NCBI GenBank assembly: GCA_903906365.1
Contig: CAIVKC010000022.1
Location: 50,555 to 114,554 of the forward strand
Length of the DNA stretch: 64,000 nt
Source: an uncultured Bacteroidota bacterium
GTDB lineage: Bacteria; Bacteroidota; Bacteroidia; Chitinophagales; Chitinophagaceae
Direction of reading: 5' to 3'
In this document: piece after piece, positions 36,520-44,879 of the stretch
Layout of the letters: each line of letters starts with the position of its first letter
How positions within the stretch are numbered: position 1 is the stretch's first letter
The notes under the pieces: model-generated
What the model was told of the DNA's origin: nothing
What the model saw: only the letters and a program-made list of their open reading frames with translations
Database searches by the model: none
Translations under genes and position numbers: made by a program

Positions 36520-38229
36520 TTACCGCGTAAAGGAAACACTGTGGGAAGCCTGGTTGCCGGCCTCATCTTCCACACTGATTTTCAGCGTATGCTTTCCGGG
36601 CAGGCAGTGCTCATCAAAATCATAAATGAAGGACTTCCCCTTATCGTTACTGAAGCAAAGCCACTTACCGTCGAGTTCTGCCCTGAAATGCTTTACCTCT
36701 CCGAGATTGTCCTTTGCCAGGATAATGATGCGTGAAGCCCTGGAAAGGTTGGCGCCGTCCGAGAATCCGACTGTAATGATCTGGGGCGGCTCCTGGTCGA
36801 CTACAAGCCGGAAACTGCCAAAGTCCCTGAATTTGGCAGAGGCCCAGTCCTGCTGCCAGGTTACTTTTTCCACGACCTGCCTGCTGCCGCTGGCCAGTTT
36901 CATGACCACTTTATCCCTGGTAATAACGTCCAGCGGGCGGTTTGGTTTGATCCTGACCAGAAAGGAATCCTGCAGGGGGATTTGGGGTGATCCAATATGG
37001 TGCACAGCCGAAACCACAGCCGGCATATTTTCCTCCGATCTTGTATAAACGAGATGCACCGAATCATAGAGGCAGTTTTCTCCCAGGTAAAAGCAACAGT
37101 CCTGAGCTTCCATTCCATCGAGCATGCGGGGCTTAAAGAGTTTTCCCTCCTCCCTGGTTGGGGGTATGGCCCCTGCCTGGAAGCGGATGGAAAAATGCAG
37201 GTCGGAAACATTGCCAAAGGGATCTTTCACCTCCAGGTGCATGGCATGGACTTTACCGTCGCTGAGGTCGATCAGGCCCTCGCTGCCGGGCGGATGATAC
37301 ACGGAAGCGCCAAGGCCCTGGAGGTGGAAAAGCTGTTGGAAATAGGGGCCTCCGTCTGTCTTTGTTCTGTAATCAAAATGGGCATTGACGCCCCGGGTAA
37401 AATCATAGCCGATATTATCCATCTGAAAACCAATGACGGCCTTCTGGTTGTCATACAAAGCAGCCTGGTAGATACCGTTGCGGTTGGAGGTCCCCGATTC
37501 GGTGTCAAAGGCGGAAATGGCGAAACTGACCCGGGAGCTGCGCGATAGGATTACCCCGCCCGGCAGCAGGTCCCTGCCGCCCTGATGCCGCAGTGTATAA
37601 ATCCTGGGCACCTGTTCGTATATGCCACGGTTGCGGTCATATACAGCCAGTTTCAGGAGCACGGGCCTGGTATGGTCTGATACGGGAAGGCCGAAAAGCA
37701 GCGGATTGAGGTTGAGGTCTGTAGCCGTATTTCGGATTTCAAAATGAAGATGGGGAGCCTGGGACCCCCCGGTACTGCCGCTCAGGGCAATGAAGTCCCC
37801 TTTTTTGACGGCAAACAGGCCGGGTGGAATATCCAGGAAGACACTCCAGGACTCCCGGATGTATTGCTGTTGGCGGACCCAGGCAGCCAAGGCGGGAAAG
37901 AACTGGTTGAGGTGCGCATACAGGGTGGTATAGCCGTTGGGGTGGTTGATGTAAATGGCCTGCCCAAAGCCGGCCGGCTCTACTTTTACCCGCGCGATAT
38001 ATCCGTCGGCAGCCGCGAAAACCGGCAGATTGACCCTCTTTTCGGTTCGGATATCCAGCCCCATGTGGAAATGGTTGGGCCTGAGTTCCCCGAAATTTCC
38101 GGCCAGGCTGATGGGAATATTCAGCGGATTACGGAAATACCCCAGCGGGTAGTTTTTGGGTTGGAACAACTGTGCCCGCAGGTTAGTAGCCATAAGAACC
38201 AGCAGGACGAGCCAGGAAATCCTTTTCAT
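36520..38229 (-). CDS. Secreted M23 family metallopeptidase, long form
   Basis: A 569-residue exported protein. A signal peptide (MKRISWLVLLVLMATNLRAQ) precedes an M23 domain (about 45-185) with an intact zinc site, H55-M-G-L-D59 and H160-L-H162. The remaining ~380 residues form beta-rich modules, including Ig-like stretches at the C-terminus (GKHTLKISVEDEAGNQASHS). It should act on peptidoglycan in the periplasm or at the outer membrane. ATG 38229 is chosen because the signal peptide starts there; ATG 38286 would bury it behind 19 residues. Confidence 0.9.
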   Translation of the reverse strand: MKRISWLVLLVLMATNLRAQLFQPKNYPLGYFRNPLNIPISLAGNFGELRPNHFHMGLDIRTEKRVNLPVFAAADGYIARVKVEPAGFGQAIYINHPNGYTTLYAHLNQFFPALAAWVRQQQYIRESWSVFLDIPPGLFAVKKGDFIALSGSTGGSQAPHLHFEIRNTATDLNLNPLLFGLPVSDHTRPVLLKLAVYDRNRGIYEQVPRIYTLRHQGGRDLLPGGVILSRSSRVSFAISAFDTESGTSNRNGIYQAALYDNQKAVIGFQMDNIGYDFTRGVNAHFDYRTKTDGGPYFQQLFHLQGLGASVYHPPGSEGLIDLSDGKVHAMHLEVKDPFGNVSDLHFSIRFQAGAIPPTREEGKLFKPRMLDGMEAQDCCFYLGENCLYDSVHLVYTRSEENMPAVVSAVHHIGSPQIPLQDSFLVRIKPNRPLDVITRDKVVMKLASGSRQVVEKVTWQQDWASAKFRDFGSFRLVVDQEPPQIITVGFSDGANLSRASRIIILAKDNLGEVKHFRAELDGKWLCFSNDKGKSFIYDFDEHCLPGKHTLKISVEDEAGNQASHSVSFTR

Positions 38230-38420
38230 CAATGGGTAGATTTTGATACCAGCCTGCAAAGCTCCAGAAAAAACCCGACAACTCACCTGAATGCGGAGGG
38301 AGATGATAAGAAATAATTAACAATATCACCCATAAGGGTAACCTGCGGGCTGTATACCGCGTCCAAGTGATGTTCAGTGCTATAACAGACAAGGCGCTGG
38401 AGGGCATTTTCGGCTGTTCC

Positions 38421-38444
38421 AAAAAAATACCCGCAAAAGGGTAT
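38421..38444 (-). terminator. Orphan terminator-like hairpin in the divergent gap
   Basis: ATACCC/GGGTAT stem with a 6-base loop (38427-38444), followed on the minus strand by TTTTTTT. It sits about 190 bases upstream of the M23 gene start on the same strand, with no gene ending before it, so it would be a leader attenuator or the end of a short RNA. The rest of the gap 38230-38520 shows nothing recognisable. Confidence 0.4.
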
Positions 38445-38520
38445 AATATTTTACAAGTTTGGTACAGCATTTGGCATGCATTTATTGTCTTAATATAAAG
38501 TATACGTTTAAACCAGCATC

Positions 38521-38736
38521 ATGAAAAAGTTTCGCAACAATTTGGTTATTTTCCTTGCGGTAACGGTGGGTACCCTTATCGGAACCTTCAAGGGCGAAGA
38601 AGCCAAGCAAAAATGGGTCTTTAAAATAAGGAGCAAATACGACAATAAGCGTCTGATGGCTGAAAAACGCTCCATTGCCCGTAAAGGGGGTGTATTGCTG
38701 GATGATATTGAACTGGCCTCCTATCATAATAATTAA
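38521..38736 (+). CDS. Small single-helix membrane protein (71 residues)
   Basis: A 71-residue protein with an N-terminal hydrophobic segment (about 7-23, NNLVIFLAVTVGTLIGTF) after MKKFR, followed by a basic soluble part (KQKWVFKIRSKYDNKRLMAE) and a polar tail. The helix may be a membrane anchor or uncleaved signal. I know no family. It is a stand-alone gene with its own terminator immediately after, and good codon use, which support a real gene. Confidence 0.65.
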   Translation: MKKFRNNLVIFLAVTVGTLIGTFKGEEAKQKWVFKIRSKYDNKRLMAEKRSIARKGGVLLDDIELASYHNN

Positions 38737-38762
38737 CCTGTATATATCTTCCCATGATTTAG

Positions 38763-38789
38763 AAGCCCCGAATGATCCGGGGCTTTTTT
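38763..38789 (+). terminator. Intrinsic terminator of the small membrane protein gene
   Basis: Perfect 8-bp stem AAGCCCCG/CGGGGCTT with a 7-base loop, followed by TTTTTT, 27 bases after the stop at 38736. Confidence 0.88.
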
Positions 38790-38875
38790 GATTTTCGGCC
38801 GGACCCAAAAAAGGCTGGTCCGGGGCCGGATACCGCCCCTGCAAAAATTAATCGTGAAAATTAAGGGCACATCCT

Positions 38876-38883
38876 TACTTTTG
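38876..38883 (+). promoter_or_regulatory. -7 promoter box of carB
   Basis: TACTTTTG, exact TAnnTTTG, 17 bases before the carB ATG. The implied leader is about 10 bases. Confidence 0.55.
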
Positions 38884-38899
38884 CGCAATTTGTTTTGAC

Positions 38900-41725
38900 A
38901 TGCCAAAAGATAATTCGATACAATCAGTGCTCATTATTGGTTCTGGCCCCATCATCATCGGGCAGGCCTGCGAATTCGACTATTCCGGTACCCAGGCTGC
39001 CCGCAGCCTGCGCGAGGAGGGGATCGAGGTTATTCTGATCAACAGCAACCCGGCCACCATCATGACCGATCCGATGATGGCAGATAAGGTGTATTTGCTT
39101 CCCCTGACCGTGGAAAGCATTGAGCAGATCCTGGAGGAAAACAATATCGACGCCGTTTTGCCGACCATGGGCGGGCAGACTGCCCTGAACCTGGCTAAGG
39201 AGGCCGAAGACCTCGGCATCTGGGAAAAATACAAGGTGAGGCTGATTGGCGTGGATATTAAAGCCATAGACAAGGCGGAGGACCGCGAAAAATTCCGTCA
39301 GTGGATGATAGCCCTGGGGGTGCCGGTGGCCACGGCCAAGACGGCCAATTCCTACCTGGAAGGCAAGGAATTTGCCCAGGAGATCGGTTTTCCCCTGGTC
39401 ATACGCCCGTCCTTTACCCTGGGAGGTACCGGGGGCGGTTTTGTCCATGACAAAGATGACCTCGATGAGGCCCTCAACCGGGGGCTGCAGGCTTCCCCGA
39501 TCCATGAAGTGCTGGTGGAAAAAGCCGTTCTGGGCTGGAAGGAGTTTGAACTGGAACTGCTCAGGGATGCCAACGACAATGTGGTAATCATCTGTACGGT
39601 GGAAAATTTTGATCCCATGGGGGTGCATACAGGGGATTCCATTACGGTAGCCCCTGCCATGACACTGAGCGATACGGCCTACCAGCTGATGCGCAATACC
39701 GCCATTATGATGATGCGGGACCTGGGCAATTTTGCCGGCGGCTGCAATGTCCAGTTTGCCCTGAATCCGGATACCGAAGAAATCATCGCCATAGAAATAA
39801 ATCCAAGGGTCAGCCGGTCCTCGGCTCTGGCTTCCAAAGCCACCGGTTACCCCATTGCCAAGATCGCGGCCAAACTGGCCATCGGCTACAACCTGGATGA
39901 ACTCAAAAACCAGATTACCCAGACAACGTCCGCCTATTTCGAACCGGTACAGGATTACGTAATTGTAAAAATGCCCCGCTGGAATTTCGATAAATTCAAG
40001 GGCGCCAATGACACCCTGGGCCTGCAGATGAAAAGCGTGGGTGAGGTGATGGCCATCGGGCGCAGTTTCACGGAAGCTGTGCAGAAAGCCTGCCAGAGCC
40101 TTGAAAACAACGCGGTTGGGCTGGGCTATTACGGAAAAAGCCTCATGCACGCAGAAGAACTGCTTGAATACATCAAAGTGCCCAAATGGGACCGGATCTT
40201 CCGAATCAAAGATGCCCTGATGGCTGGCATTTCGGTAGGCACCATTTCCAAGGCCACCAACGGGATTGACAGATGGTTTCTCTATGAAATCCAAAAGATA
40301 TGCAATCTGGAAAAGGAATTGGCCAGGCATAAACTGGAAACCCTTCCCCTGGAACTGCTAAAGGAAGCCAAAAGACATGGATTCAGCGATGAGCAGATCT
40401 GCCGCATCATGAACGACGGTACAGAAGACGGCCTCTATGAGAAAAGAAAAGCGGCCGGGATTACGCGGATTTTTAAAATGGTGGATACCTGTTCTGCGGA
40501 ATTTGAAGCCAAGACCCCCTATTTCTACTCCACCTTTGAGGAAGGAGGAAGCAACGAAAGCAAGCGCAGCGATAAAAAGAAAATCATCGTCCTGGGTTCC
40601 GGCCCCAACCGGATCGGCCAGGGCATAGAATTCGATTACTGCTGTGTGCACGGGCTGCTGGCCATCAAAGAATGCGGTTATGAGGCCATCATGGTGAACT
40701 GTAATCCTGAAACCGTCTCCACGGATTTTGACATCGCGGACAAACTCTACTTTGAGCCCGTATATTGGGAACATCTTTGGGAGATTATAGAACACGAGCA
40801 GCCGCAGGGCGTCATCGTACAGCTGGGTGGCCAAACCGCCCTCAAGCTGGCCGAAAGGCTTCACCAAAAGGGCATACCGATCATCGGAACCTCTTTTGAC
40901 AGCATGGATATTGCCGAAGACAGGGGCAGGTTCTCCGACATGCTCAAGCAGCTGGACATTCCCTATCCGGAATACGGCACAGCCTATAACGTCGATGAGG
41001 CCATCAAGGTAGCCAATAAAGTGGCCTACCCGGTATTGGTGCGCCCCTCCTACGTTCTTGGCGGCCAGCGCATGCGCATAGTCATCAATGACGATGAGGT
41101 GGAAAAAGCGGTCATCAGCCTGCTTAAACATATACCCGGCAATAAGATCCTGATTGATCATTTCCTGGACCGCTGCCAGGAAGCCGAAGTGGATGCCATC
41201 TTCGATGGGGAGAACTTCCATGTGATGGGTGTCATGGAGCATATTGAACCGGCCGGCATTCACAGCGGCGACAGCAACGCGGTGCTGCCCGCCTTCAACC
41301 TTACCCCGCTGGTGGTAACCACGATGGAGCACTATGCGGAAAAAATCGCCCGCGCCCTCAATATAATCGGTCTTATCAACATTCAGTTTGCCATTAAGAA
41401 TGACAAGGTCTTTGTGATAGAGGCCAACCCGAGGGCTTCCAGAACCACCCCGTTCATCGCCAAGGCTTACCAGATTCCCTATCTCAACATAGCCACCAAA
41501 ATCATGATAGGTGCCAATAAACTGACCGATTTCACTTTTGAAAAGAAGCTGAAAGGCTTTGCCATCAAGGAGCCGGTATTCAGTTTCAATAAGTTCCCGG
41601 GGGTCAACAAGGAACTTGGACCGGAGATGAAATCAACCGGGGAAGCCATTCGTTTCATCAAAGACCTGCGGGATCCCTATTTCCGGCAGCTCTATAAGGA
41701 CCGGAGCATGTACTTAAGTAAATAA
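38900..41725 (+). CDS. carB: Carbamoyl-phosphate synthase large subunit, short form
   Basis: A 941-residue CarB, which makes carbamoyl phosphate from bicarbonate, ammonia (delivered by CarA) and two ATP for arginine and pyrimidines. Both synthetase halves are present: [20 protein letters not shown] with its ATP-grasp (about 1-400), and [20 protein letters not shown] with a second ATP-grasp (about 555-935). The protein ends at KDRSMYLSK, where the ~130-residue allosteric (MGS-like) domain of the E. coli enzyme (about 1,070 residues) would begin. The stop is not followed by a shifted frame encoding it, so this is a natural short form. carA is not adjacent. Confidence 0.95.
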   Translation: MPKDNSIQSVLIIGSGPIIIGQACEFDYSGTQAARSLREEGIEVILINSNPATIMTDPMMADKVYLLPLTVESIEQILEENNIDAVLPTMGGQTALNLAKEAEDLGIWEKYKVRLIGVDIKAIDKAEDREKFRQWMIALGVPVATAKTANSYLEGKEFAQEIGFPLVIRPSFTLGGTGGGFVHDKDDLDEALNRGLQASPIHEVLVEKAVLGWKEFELELLRDANDNVVIICTVENFDPMGVHTGDSITVAPAMTLSDTAYQLMRNTAIMMMRDLGNFAGGCNVQFALNPDTEEIIAIEINPRVSRSSALASKATGYPIAKIAAKLAIGYNLDELKNQITQTTSAYFEPVQDYVIVKMPRWNFDKFKGANDTLGLQMKSVGEVMAIGRSFTEAVQKACQSLENNAVGLGYYGKSLMHAEELLEYIKVPKWDRIFRIKDALMAGISVGTISKATNGIDRWFLYEIQKICNLEKELARHKLETLPLELLKEAKRHGFSDEQICRIMNDGTEDGLYEKRKAAGITRIFKMVDTCSAEFEAKTPYFYSTFEEGGSNESKRSDKKKIIVLGSGPNRIGQGIEFDYCCVHGLLAIKECGYEAIMVNCNPETVSTDFDIADKLYFEPVYWEHLWEIIEHEQPQGVIVQLGGQTALKLAERLHQKGIPIIGTSFDSMDIAEDRGRFSDMLKQLDIPYPEYGTAYNVDEAIKVANKVAYPVLVRPSYVLGGQRMRIVINDDEVEKAVISLLKHIPGNKILIDHFLDRCQEAEVDAIFDGENFHVMGVMEHIEPAGIHSGDSNAVLPAFNLTPLVVTTMEHYAEKIARALNIIGLINIQFAIKNDKVFVIEANPRASRTTPFIAKAYQIPYLNIATKIMIGANKLTDFTFEKKLKGFAIKEPVFSFNKFPGVNKELGPEMKSTGEAIRFIKDLRDPYFRQLYKDRSMYLSK

Positions 41726-41735
41726 AACAGTAATA

Positions 41736-41765
41736 CACGGGTTATCAGCCCTCTGATAACCCGTG
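41736..41765 (-). terminator. Terminator of the two-component operon, overlapping the stop codon
   Basis: Perfect 13-bp stem CACGGGTTATCAG/CTGATAACCCGTG with a 4-base loop, and a T-rich stretch after it on the minus strand. The response-regulator stop (41745-41747) lies inside the left arm, so the coding end is part of the terminator. It also separates the convergent carB. Confidence 0.8.
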
Positions 41766-42407
41766 CTTGACGGCATACATCACCAGGCCTACCCTTGTTC
41801 TGACATGGAGTTTTTCAAACATCGTGTTGCGGTAATCATCGATACTGCGGGCTGAGACGTGCATCATGGCCGCAATATCCTTATAGGTAAGTTCCGAGCA
41901 GATAAGCCGCATGAATTGCTTCTCCTTCTCGGTAAGCAGGACCGTCTCTGCAGTAGGCATATCCACCTGAGAATTGAGCCCGCGGATAATCTTTCCCGAA
42001 ATATAATCAGAGAGGTAGAAGTCCTTTTTCATAACCGATTCCAGGGCAAATTTCAATTCGTCCGGATCAATATTTTTTAGAATATATCCCTTGGCACCGA
42101 GTCGGAGCATTCGGATAATTGTCTTTTCATCGCTGAACATGGACAGGGCCAGAACTTTTATCTGGGGATAGTGGGTATAGATCCAGCGCGCAGTTTCAAA
42201 TCCGTCGACCTCGGGCATATTAACATCCAGCAGTATTATATCCGGTATGAGGTGCCGGGCAATCTTCTCCTTAACTTCCTTTCCGTTTTCTGCCTCAAAA
42301 ATAACCGTATAATTATCAAAAGATGCGACCAGCCTGGCCAGCGCCTTTCTCAGCAGCGTATGATCGTCAGCGATGGCAACCTGAATTCCCTTGTTTGTGA
42401 TTCTCAT
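41745..42407 (-). CDS. LuxR/NarL-family response regulator
   Basis: A 220-residue regulator. The receiver domain (about 8-125) has the acidic pair in AIADDHTLLR, the phospho-acceptor D61 in ILLDVNMPEVDGFE, and the conserved KGYILKN lysine. The LuxR-type helix-turn-helix is at about 155-215 (LLTEKEKQFMRLICSELTYK, VSARSIDDYRNTMFEKLHV). It follows the kinase gene by 16 bases and is almost certainly its partner. Targets are unknown. Confidence 0.95.
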   Translation of the reverse strand: MRITNKGIQVAIADDHTLLRKALARLVASFDNYTVIFEAENGKEVKEKIARHLIPDIILLDVNMPEVDGFETARWIYTHYPQIKVLALSMFSDEKTIIRMLRLGAKGYILKNIDPDELKFALESVMKKDFYLSDYISGKIIRGLNSQVDMPTAETVLLTEKEKQFMRLICSELTYKDIAAMMHVSARSIDDYRNTMFEKLHVRTRVGLVMYAVKHGLSEG

Positions 42408-42423
42408 ATTCCTACAAAATACT

Positions 42424-43227
42424 TTAAGATTCGACAGGCAACTCTACCTGAATGAGGGTCCCGTTTCCGGGTTTGCTTTGTATGGATATCTCAGCACCGA
42501 TGAGGCGTGCGCGGTTAACCATGCTTTTTAGGCCCAGACCGCTGGAGGCATTCACTGATTTTTTCTTTTCCTGCGGTTCAAAACCAATGCCATCATCCTG
42601 CATCCTCAGTACAAATTTATTGTCTTGAGAATAAAGAATAGAAACAATTACATGTGAGGCACGGGAATGCTTCAAAATATTATTGAGCATTTCCTGGAAC
42701 ATCCTGAAAAGGAATATGGCCTTTTGCTGTTCCAGAAACAATTCCTTCCCCTCCACGGAGAATTCAACCTCCATCAGCCCGTTTTTCCGCAAAATATCCA
42801 GTTCAAAACCAATGGCCTCGGCTATGCCGATTTCCGATATCCGGTCGGTGTGCAGGCTCTTGGTAAGATCAGCCATATCATAGATAACCTTATTGAGCAT
42901 GCTGCGGCAGTTTTCCACTCCCCCGTAGGCGGGGTGCGACCTTTCCAGCGGTAAAACGGACAGGGAAAGCTTCACCACCGAGAGTACCTGCCCGATATTG
43001 TCGTGTAATTCCTGGGCTATTACCCGAAAGGTGGATTCCTGGATTTCAAGTTGGGAACGAAGCAGTTCATGCTCATACTGGTCCTTCAGGGAGGCCAGCT
43101 GCTGTTCCTGCCGGTGCTGTTTGCGCTGGTACAAAAACAGAATGGCCACAATGAAACCCACCAGCAACAAAGCCAGTATACTCCCCAGTACTATGACTAT
43201 ATAGATTTCCTGACTTTGTATCGGCAT
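42424..43227 (-). CDS. Sensor histidine kinase (HisKA_3 type) without a sensor domain
   Basis: A 267-residue kinase with one membrane helix (about 9-33), a short coiled coil, the phospho-acceptor H75 in IAQELHDNIGQVLSVVKLSL, and a GHKL ATPase (MFQEMLNNILKHSRASHV, DDGIGF, SSGLGLKSMVNRARL). There is almost no extracytoplasmic sequence and no PAS or GAF domain, so it cannot sense much by itself. Its start overlaps the end of the upstream seven-helix membrane protein by 31 bases, suggesting that protein supplies the sensor. The response regulator follows directly. Confidence 0.94.
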   Translation of the reverse strand: MPIQSQEIYIVIVLGSILALLLVGFIVAILFLYQRKQHRQEQQLASLKDQYEHELLRSQLEIQESTFRVIAQELHDNIGQVLSVVKLSLSVLPLERSHPAYGGVENCRSMLNKVIYDMADLTKSLHTDRISEIGIAEAIGFELDILRKNGLMEVEFSVEGKELFLEQQKAIFLFRMFQEMLNNILKHSRASHVIVSILYSQDNKFVLRMQDDGIGFEPQEKKKSVNASSGLGLKSMVNRARLIGAEISIQSKPGNGTLIQVELPVES

Positions 43228-43841
43228 AAAAAGGAAATAGCAAATAATGAATATAGTAAAATGTTCAGCAGATCAAGAATCACTCCCAGGTTGAGCTGAA
43301 TTACAACCGGCAGCCGGTTTAAGAAATTTACGTAGCCGAAGATGGGAAAGCTGCAGCTGTAAAAGAACAATAAGCCGGAGCAAATCCAGAAGGCGGGTTC
43401 CCTTACCAGGCTCACCGAATGGGGCAGCACAAAGAGTTCCAGAAAATAAAAGATGCAGATGGCTGCCACCAGAAAACAGCCCAGGGCATAGGTTTCCGAG
43501 TGAAAACGATGGGCCGAAAGTCCGCGCAGAATGTCCAGGCCGGCAACAACAGGATACAACAGGATGAAAAACAATATGATCCGGCGGGCCACCTTCTGCC
43601 GGATCACCTGCCGCAGCATCCAGAAATAAAAAATGAATTCCAGGGTGGTAAATACATTATAGAGCAGGGTGGTATTGGCATTATTGTCACTGAGTTGCCA
43701 TCCGATGATCTCCACCAAGGCAGTCAGGGCCAAAAAAAAGGGAAATACCCGAATATACATGGGGGTTTCCTTCCGGAAAATGACCAGTGCGCCAGAGAGG
43801 ATACTGACAAAAATGAAGTAGATATAAACCGGCATGCCCAT
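43197..43841 (-). CDS. Seven-helix membrane protein coupled to the kinase
   Basis: A 214-residue protein that is nearly all membrane. I count seven hydrophobic segments (about 5-22, 29-48, 59-76, 86-105, 117-139, 149-171, 180-206) with short loops and basic residues between some of them. No transporter or enzyme motif is visible and I do not recognise the family. The gene overlaps the histidine kinase gene by 31 bases, so the two are made together. I infer that it is the input module of the kinase. The start is ATG 43841 or ATG 43835. Confidence 0.75.
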   Translation of the reverse strand: MGMPVYIYFIFVSILSGALVIFRKETPMYIRVFPFFLALTALVEIIGWQLSDNNANTTLLYNVFTTLEFIFYFWMLRQVIRQKVARRIILFFILLYPVVAGLDILRGLSAHRFHSETYALGCFLVAAICIFYFLELFVLPHSVSLVREPAFWICSGLLFFYSCSFPIFGYVNFLNRLPVVIQLNLGVILDLLNILLYSLFAISFLCRYKVRKSI

Positions 43842-43886
43842 GTGCCTACTAAAATACCAACTATCCGCATGAACCTTCTTAAAAAA

Positions 43887-43916
43887 ATAAGGCCTCCCGC
43901 TTAACAGAGGCCTTAT
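43887..43916 (-). terminator. Intrinsic terminator of the 43940 gene
   Basis: Perfect 10-bp stem ATAAGGCCTC/GAGGCCTTAT with a 10-base loop, followed on the minus strand by TTTTTTT, 24 bases after the stop at 43940. Confidence 0.85.
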
Positions 43917-43939
43917 CAGGTTGGTTTTTCAGATGATGT

Positions 43940-44434
43940 CTAGACGACCAGGAGCCCGGCATCCCCCTGTTTGACAAGGGTCAGCCCGAGGGCACCCCAT
44001 TCAGAATCACCATCTATGCTGCCGCCACCACCGCAGAATGGCGGGCAAATTCTTCCTGCATTATAGGCCAGGATTTCAGAGGCACCCTCTTTGGTGATAT
44101 AAATGTCCTTATTGGTAGTGCCCCCCGTGGTTTCCCGGCTTTTGGTGGCTACCAGTACGATAGTCTGGCGACCAGCATAGGCCGGGTTTTCCGCATAATC
44201 CAGGGGATAGGCCCCAAAATATAATTTAACACCGTCTCCCCCGTGCTGCTTAATGGTACCCAGCAGGCTTTCAAGTTCCTCCACGCTGTACCATACACTT
44301 AAGGAATCTTCCCTGCCCAGGCGCGCGATATTATGTACCCACCTTTCCTTTTTATAATTCCGGATGACGGCATCAACATGGGCTGTCTTTACAAATTTCC
44401 CAACATTTAAGGATTTTTTCTGGATAGTAGTCAT
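43940..44434 (-). CDS. Hypothetical protein with CPPFCGGGG motif
   Basis: A 164-residue soluble protein without signal peptide. The N-terminal ~60 residues are helical with basic patches (VIRNYKKERWVHNIARLGRE), the middle is a strand-rich domain (GVKLYFGAYPLDYAENPAYA, TIVLVATKSRE), and the C-terminus has a two-cysteine loop CPPFCGGGG (C130, C134) followed by an acidic-hydrophobic end. I do not know the family. It has its own terminator and a near-consensus promoter (TACTTTTA on the minus strand, plus 44474-44481), so it is likely expressed alone. Confidence 0.65.
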   Translation of the reverse strand: MTTIQKKSLNVGKFVKTAHVDAVIRNYKKERWVHNIARLGREDSLSVWYSVEELESLLGTIKQHGGDGVKLYFGAYPLDYAENPAYAGRQTIVLVATKSRETTGGTTNKDIYITKEGASEILAYNAGRICPPFCGGGGSIDGDSEWGALGLTLVKQGDAGLLVV

Positions 44435-44788
44435 TGCTTTTAAGTTTTGGTGTGGTTGAAATATTTTCTTGCATAAAAGTATTTTCTGTTATAGTAAAAT
44501 AGTACGCGCAAAAAAATGCAAATCAATGAATTATAAATTACTAATATTTATAAATAATAGAAATACAACTATTCATGTTTAAATGACGGTATAATTCCCG
44601 TAAATAGACGGAGTCAAAAACCGTAAAAAAAACCGGAAAACCGGACTATTTAACGGGATGTTTTACTCGGAAGGGACCATTCATTGACAATGTCCCTATA
44701 GCACCCCTCCGGCAGATCGGGATGGGGGGTGAGGGCTAAAATGTGGACAACCCATTATTTCCTGCTGGACTTTGTTGATAAAGGCACT
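44435..44788. other. Gene-free AT-rich intergenic stretch
   Basis: The gap between the divergent hypothetical gene and purH holds no convincing frame. It has AT-rich sequence around 44440-44600, an imperfect inverted repeat at 44672-44697 (nine pairs with one bulge, no T-run) and a GC-rich repeat CACCCC/GGGGTG at 44702-44731. Apart from the promoters at each end I see no assigned element. Confidence 0.6.
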
Positions 44789-44818
44789 TTTGTTATGCCT
44801 GCGATTAATGTAGTTTTG
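44789..44818 (+). promoter_or_regulatory. Promoter of purH with both -33 and -7 elements
   Basis: TTTG at 44789-44792 and TAGTTTTG at 44811-44818, separated by 18 bases. Both match the Bacteroidota consensus exactly, making this the best promoter in the window. The implied leader is about 55 bases to ATG 44880. Confidence 0.7.
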
Positions 44819-44879
44819 CGCCTTCTTTTAACATGCCCGGCCGGATATGGAGATTCCCTCAGGGCTTCAATTTTTTGCC

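Noticed and set aside
38924..40330. A 468-codon frame antisense to carB
   Set aside because: It lies wholly inside carB, whose conserved domains explain the sequence. Its product shows no domain and has the composition of a reverse-frame shadow.
40358..41332. A 324-codon frame antisense to the second half of carB
   Set aside because: Shadow of the carB ATP-grasp domain; no motif of its own.
38900..41725. carB as a truncated pseudogene
   Set aside because: Both synthetase halves are complete, the stop is clean, and no remnant of the missing domain follows in any frame.
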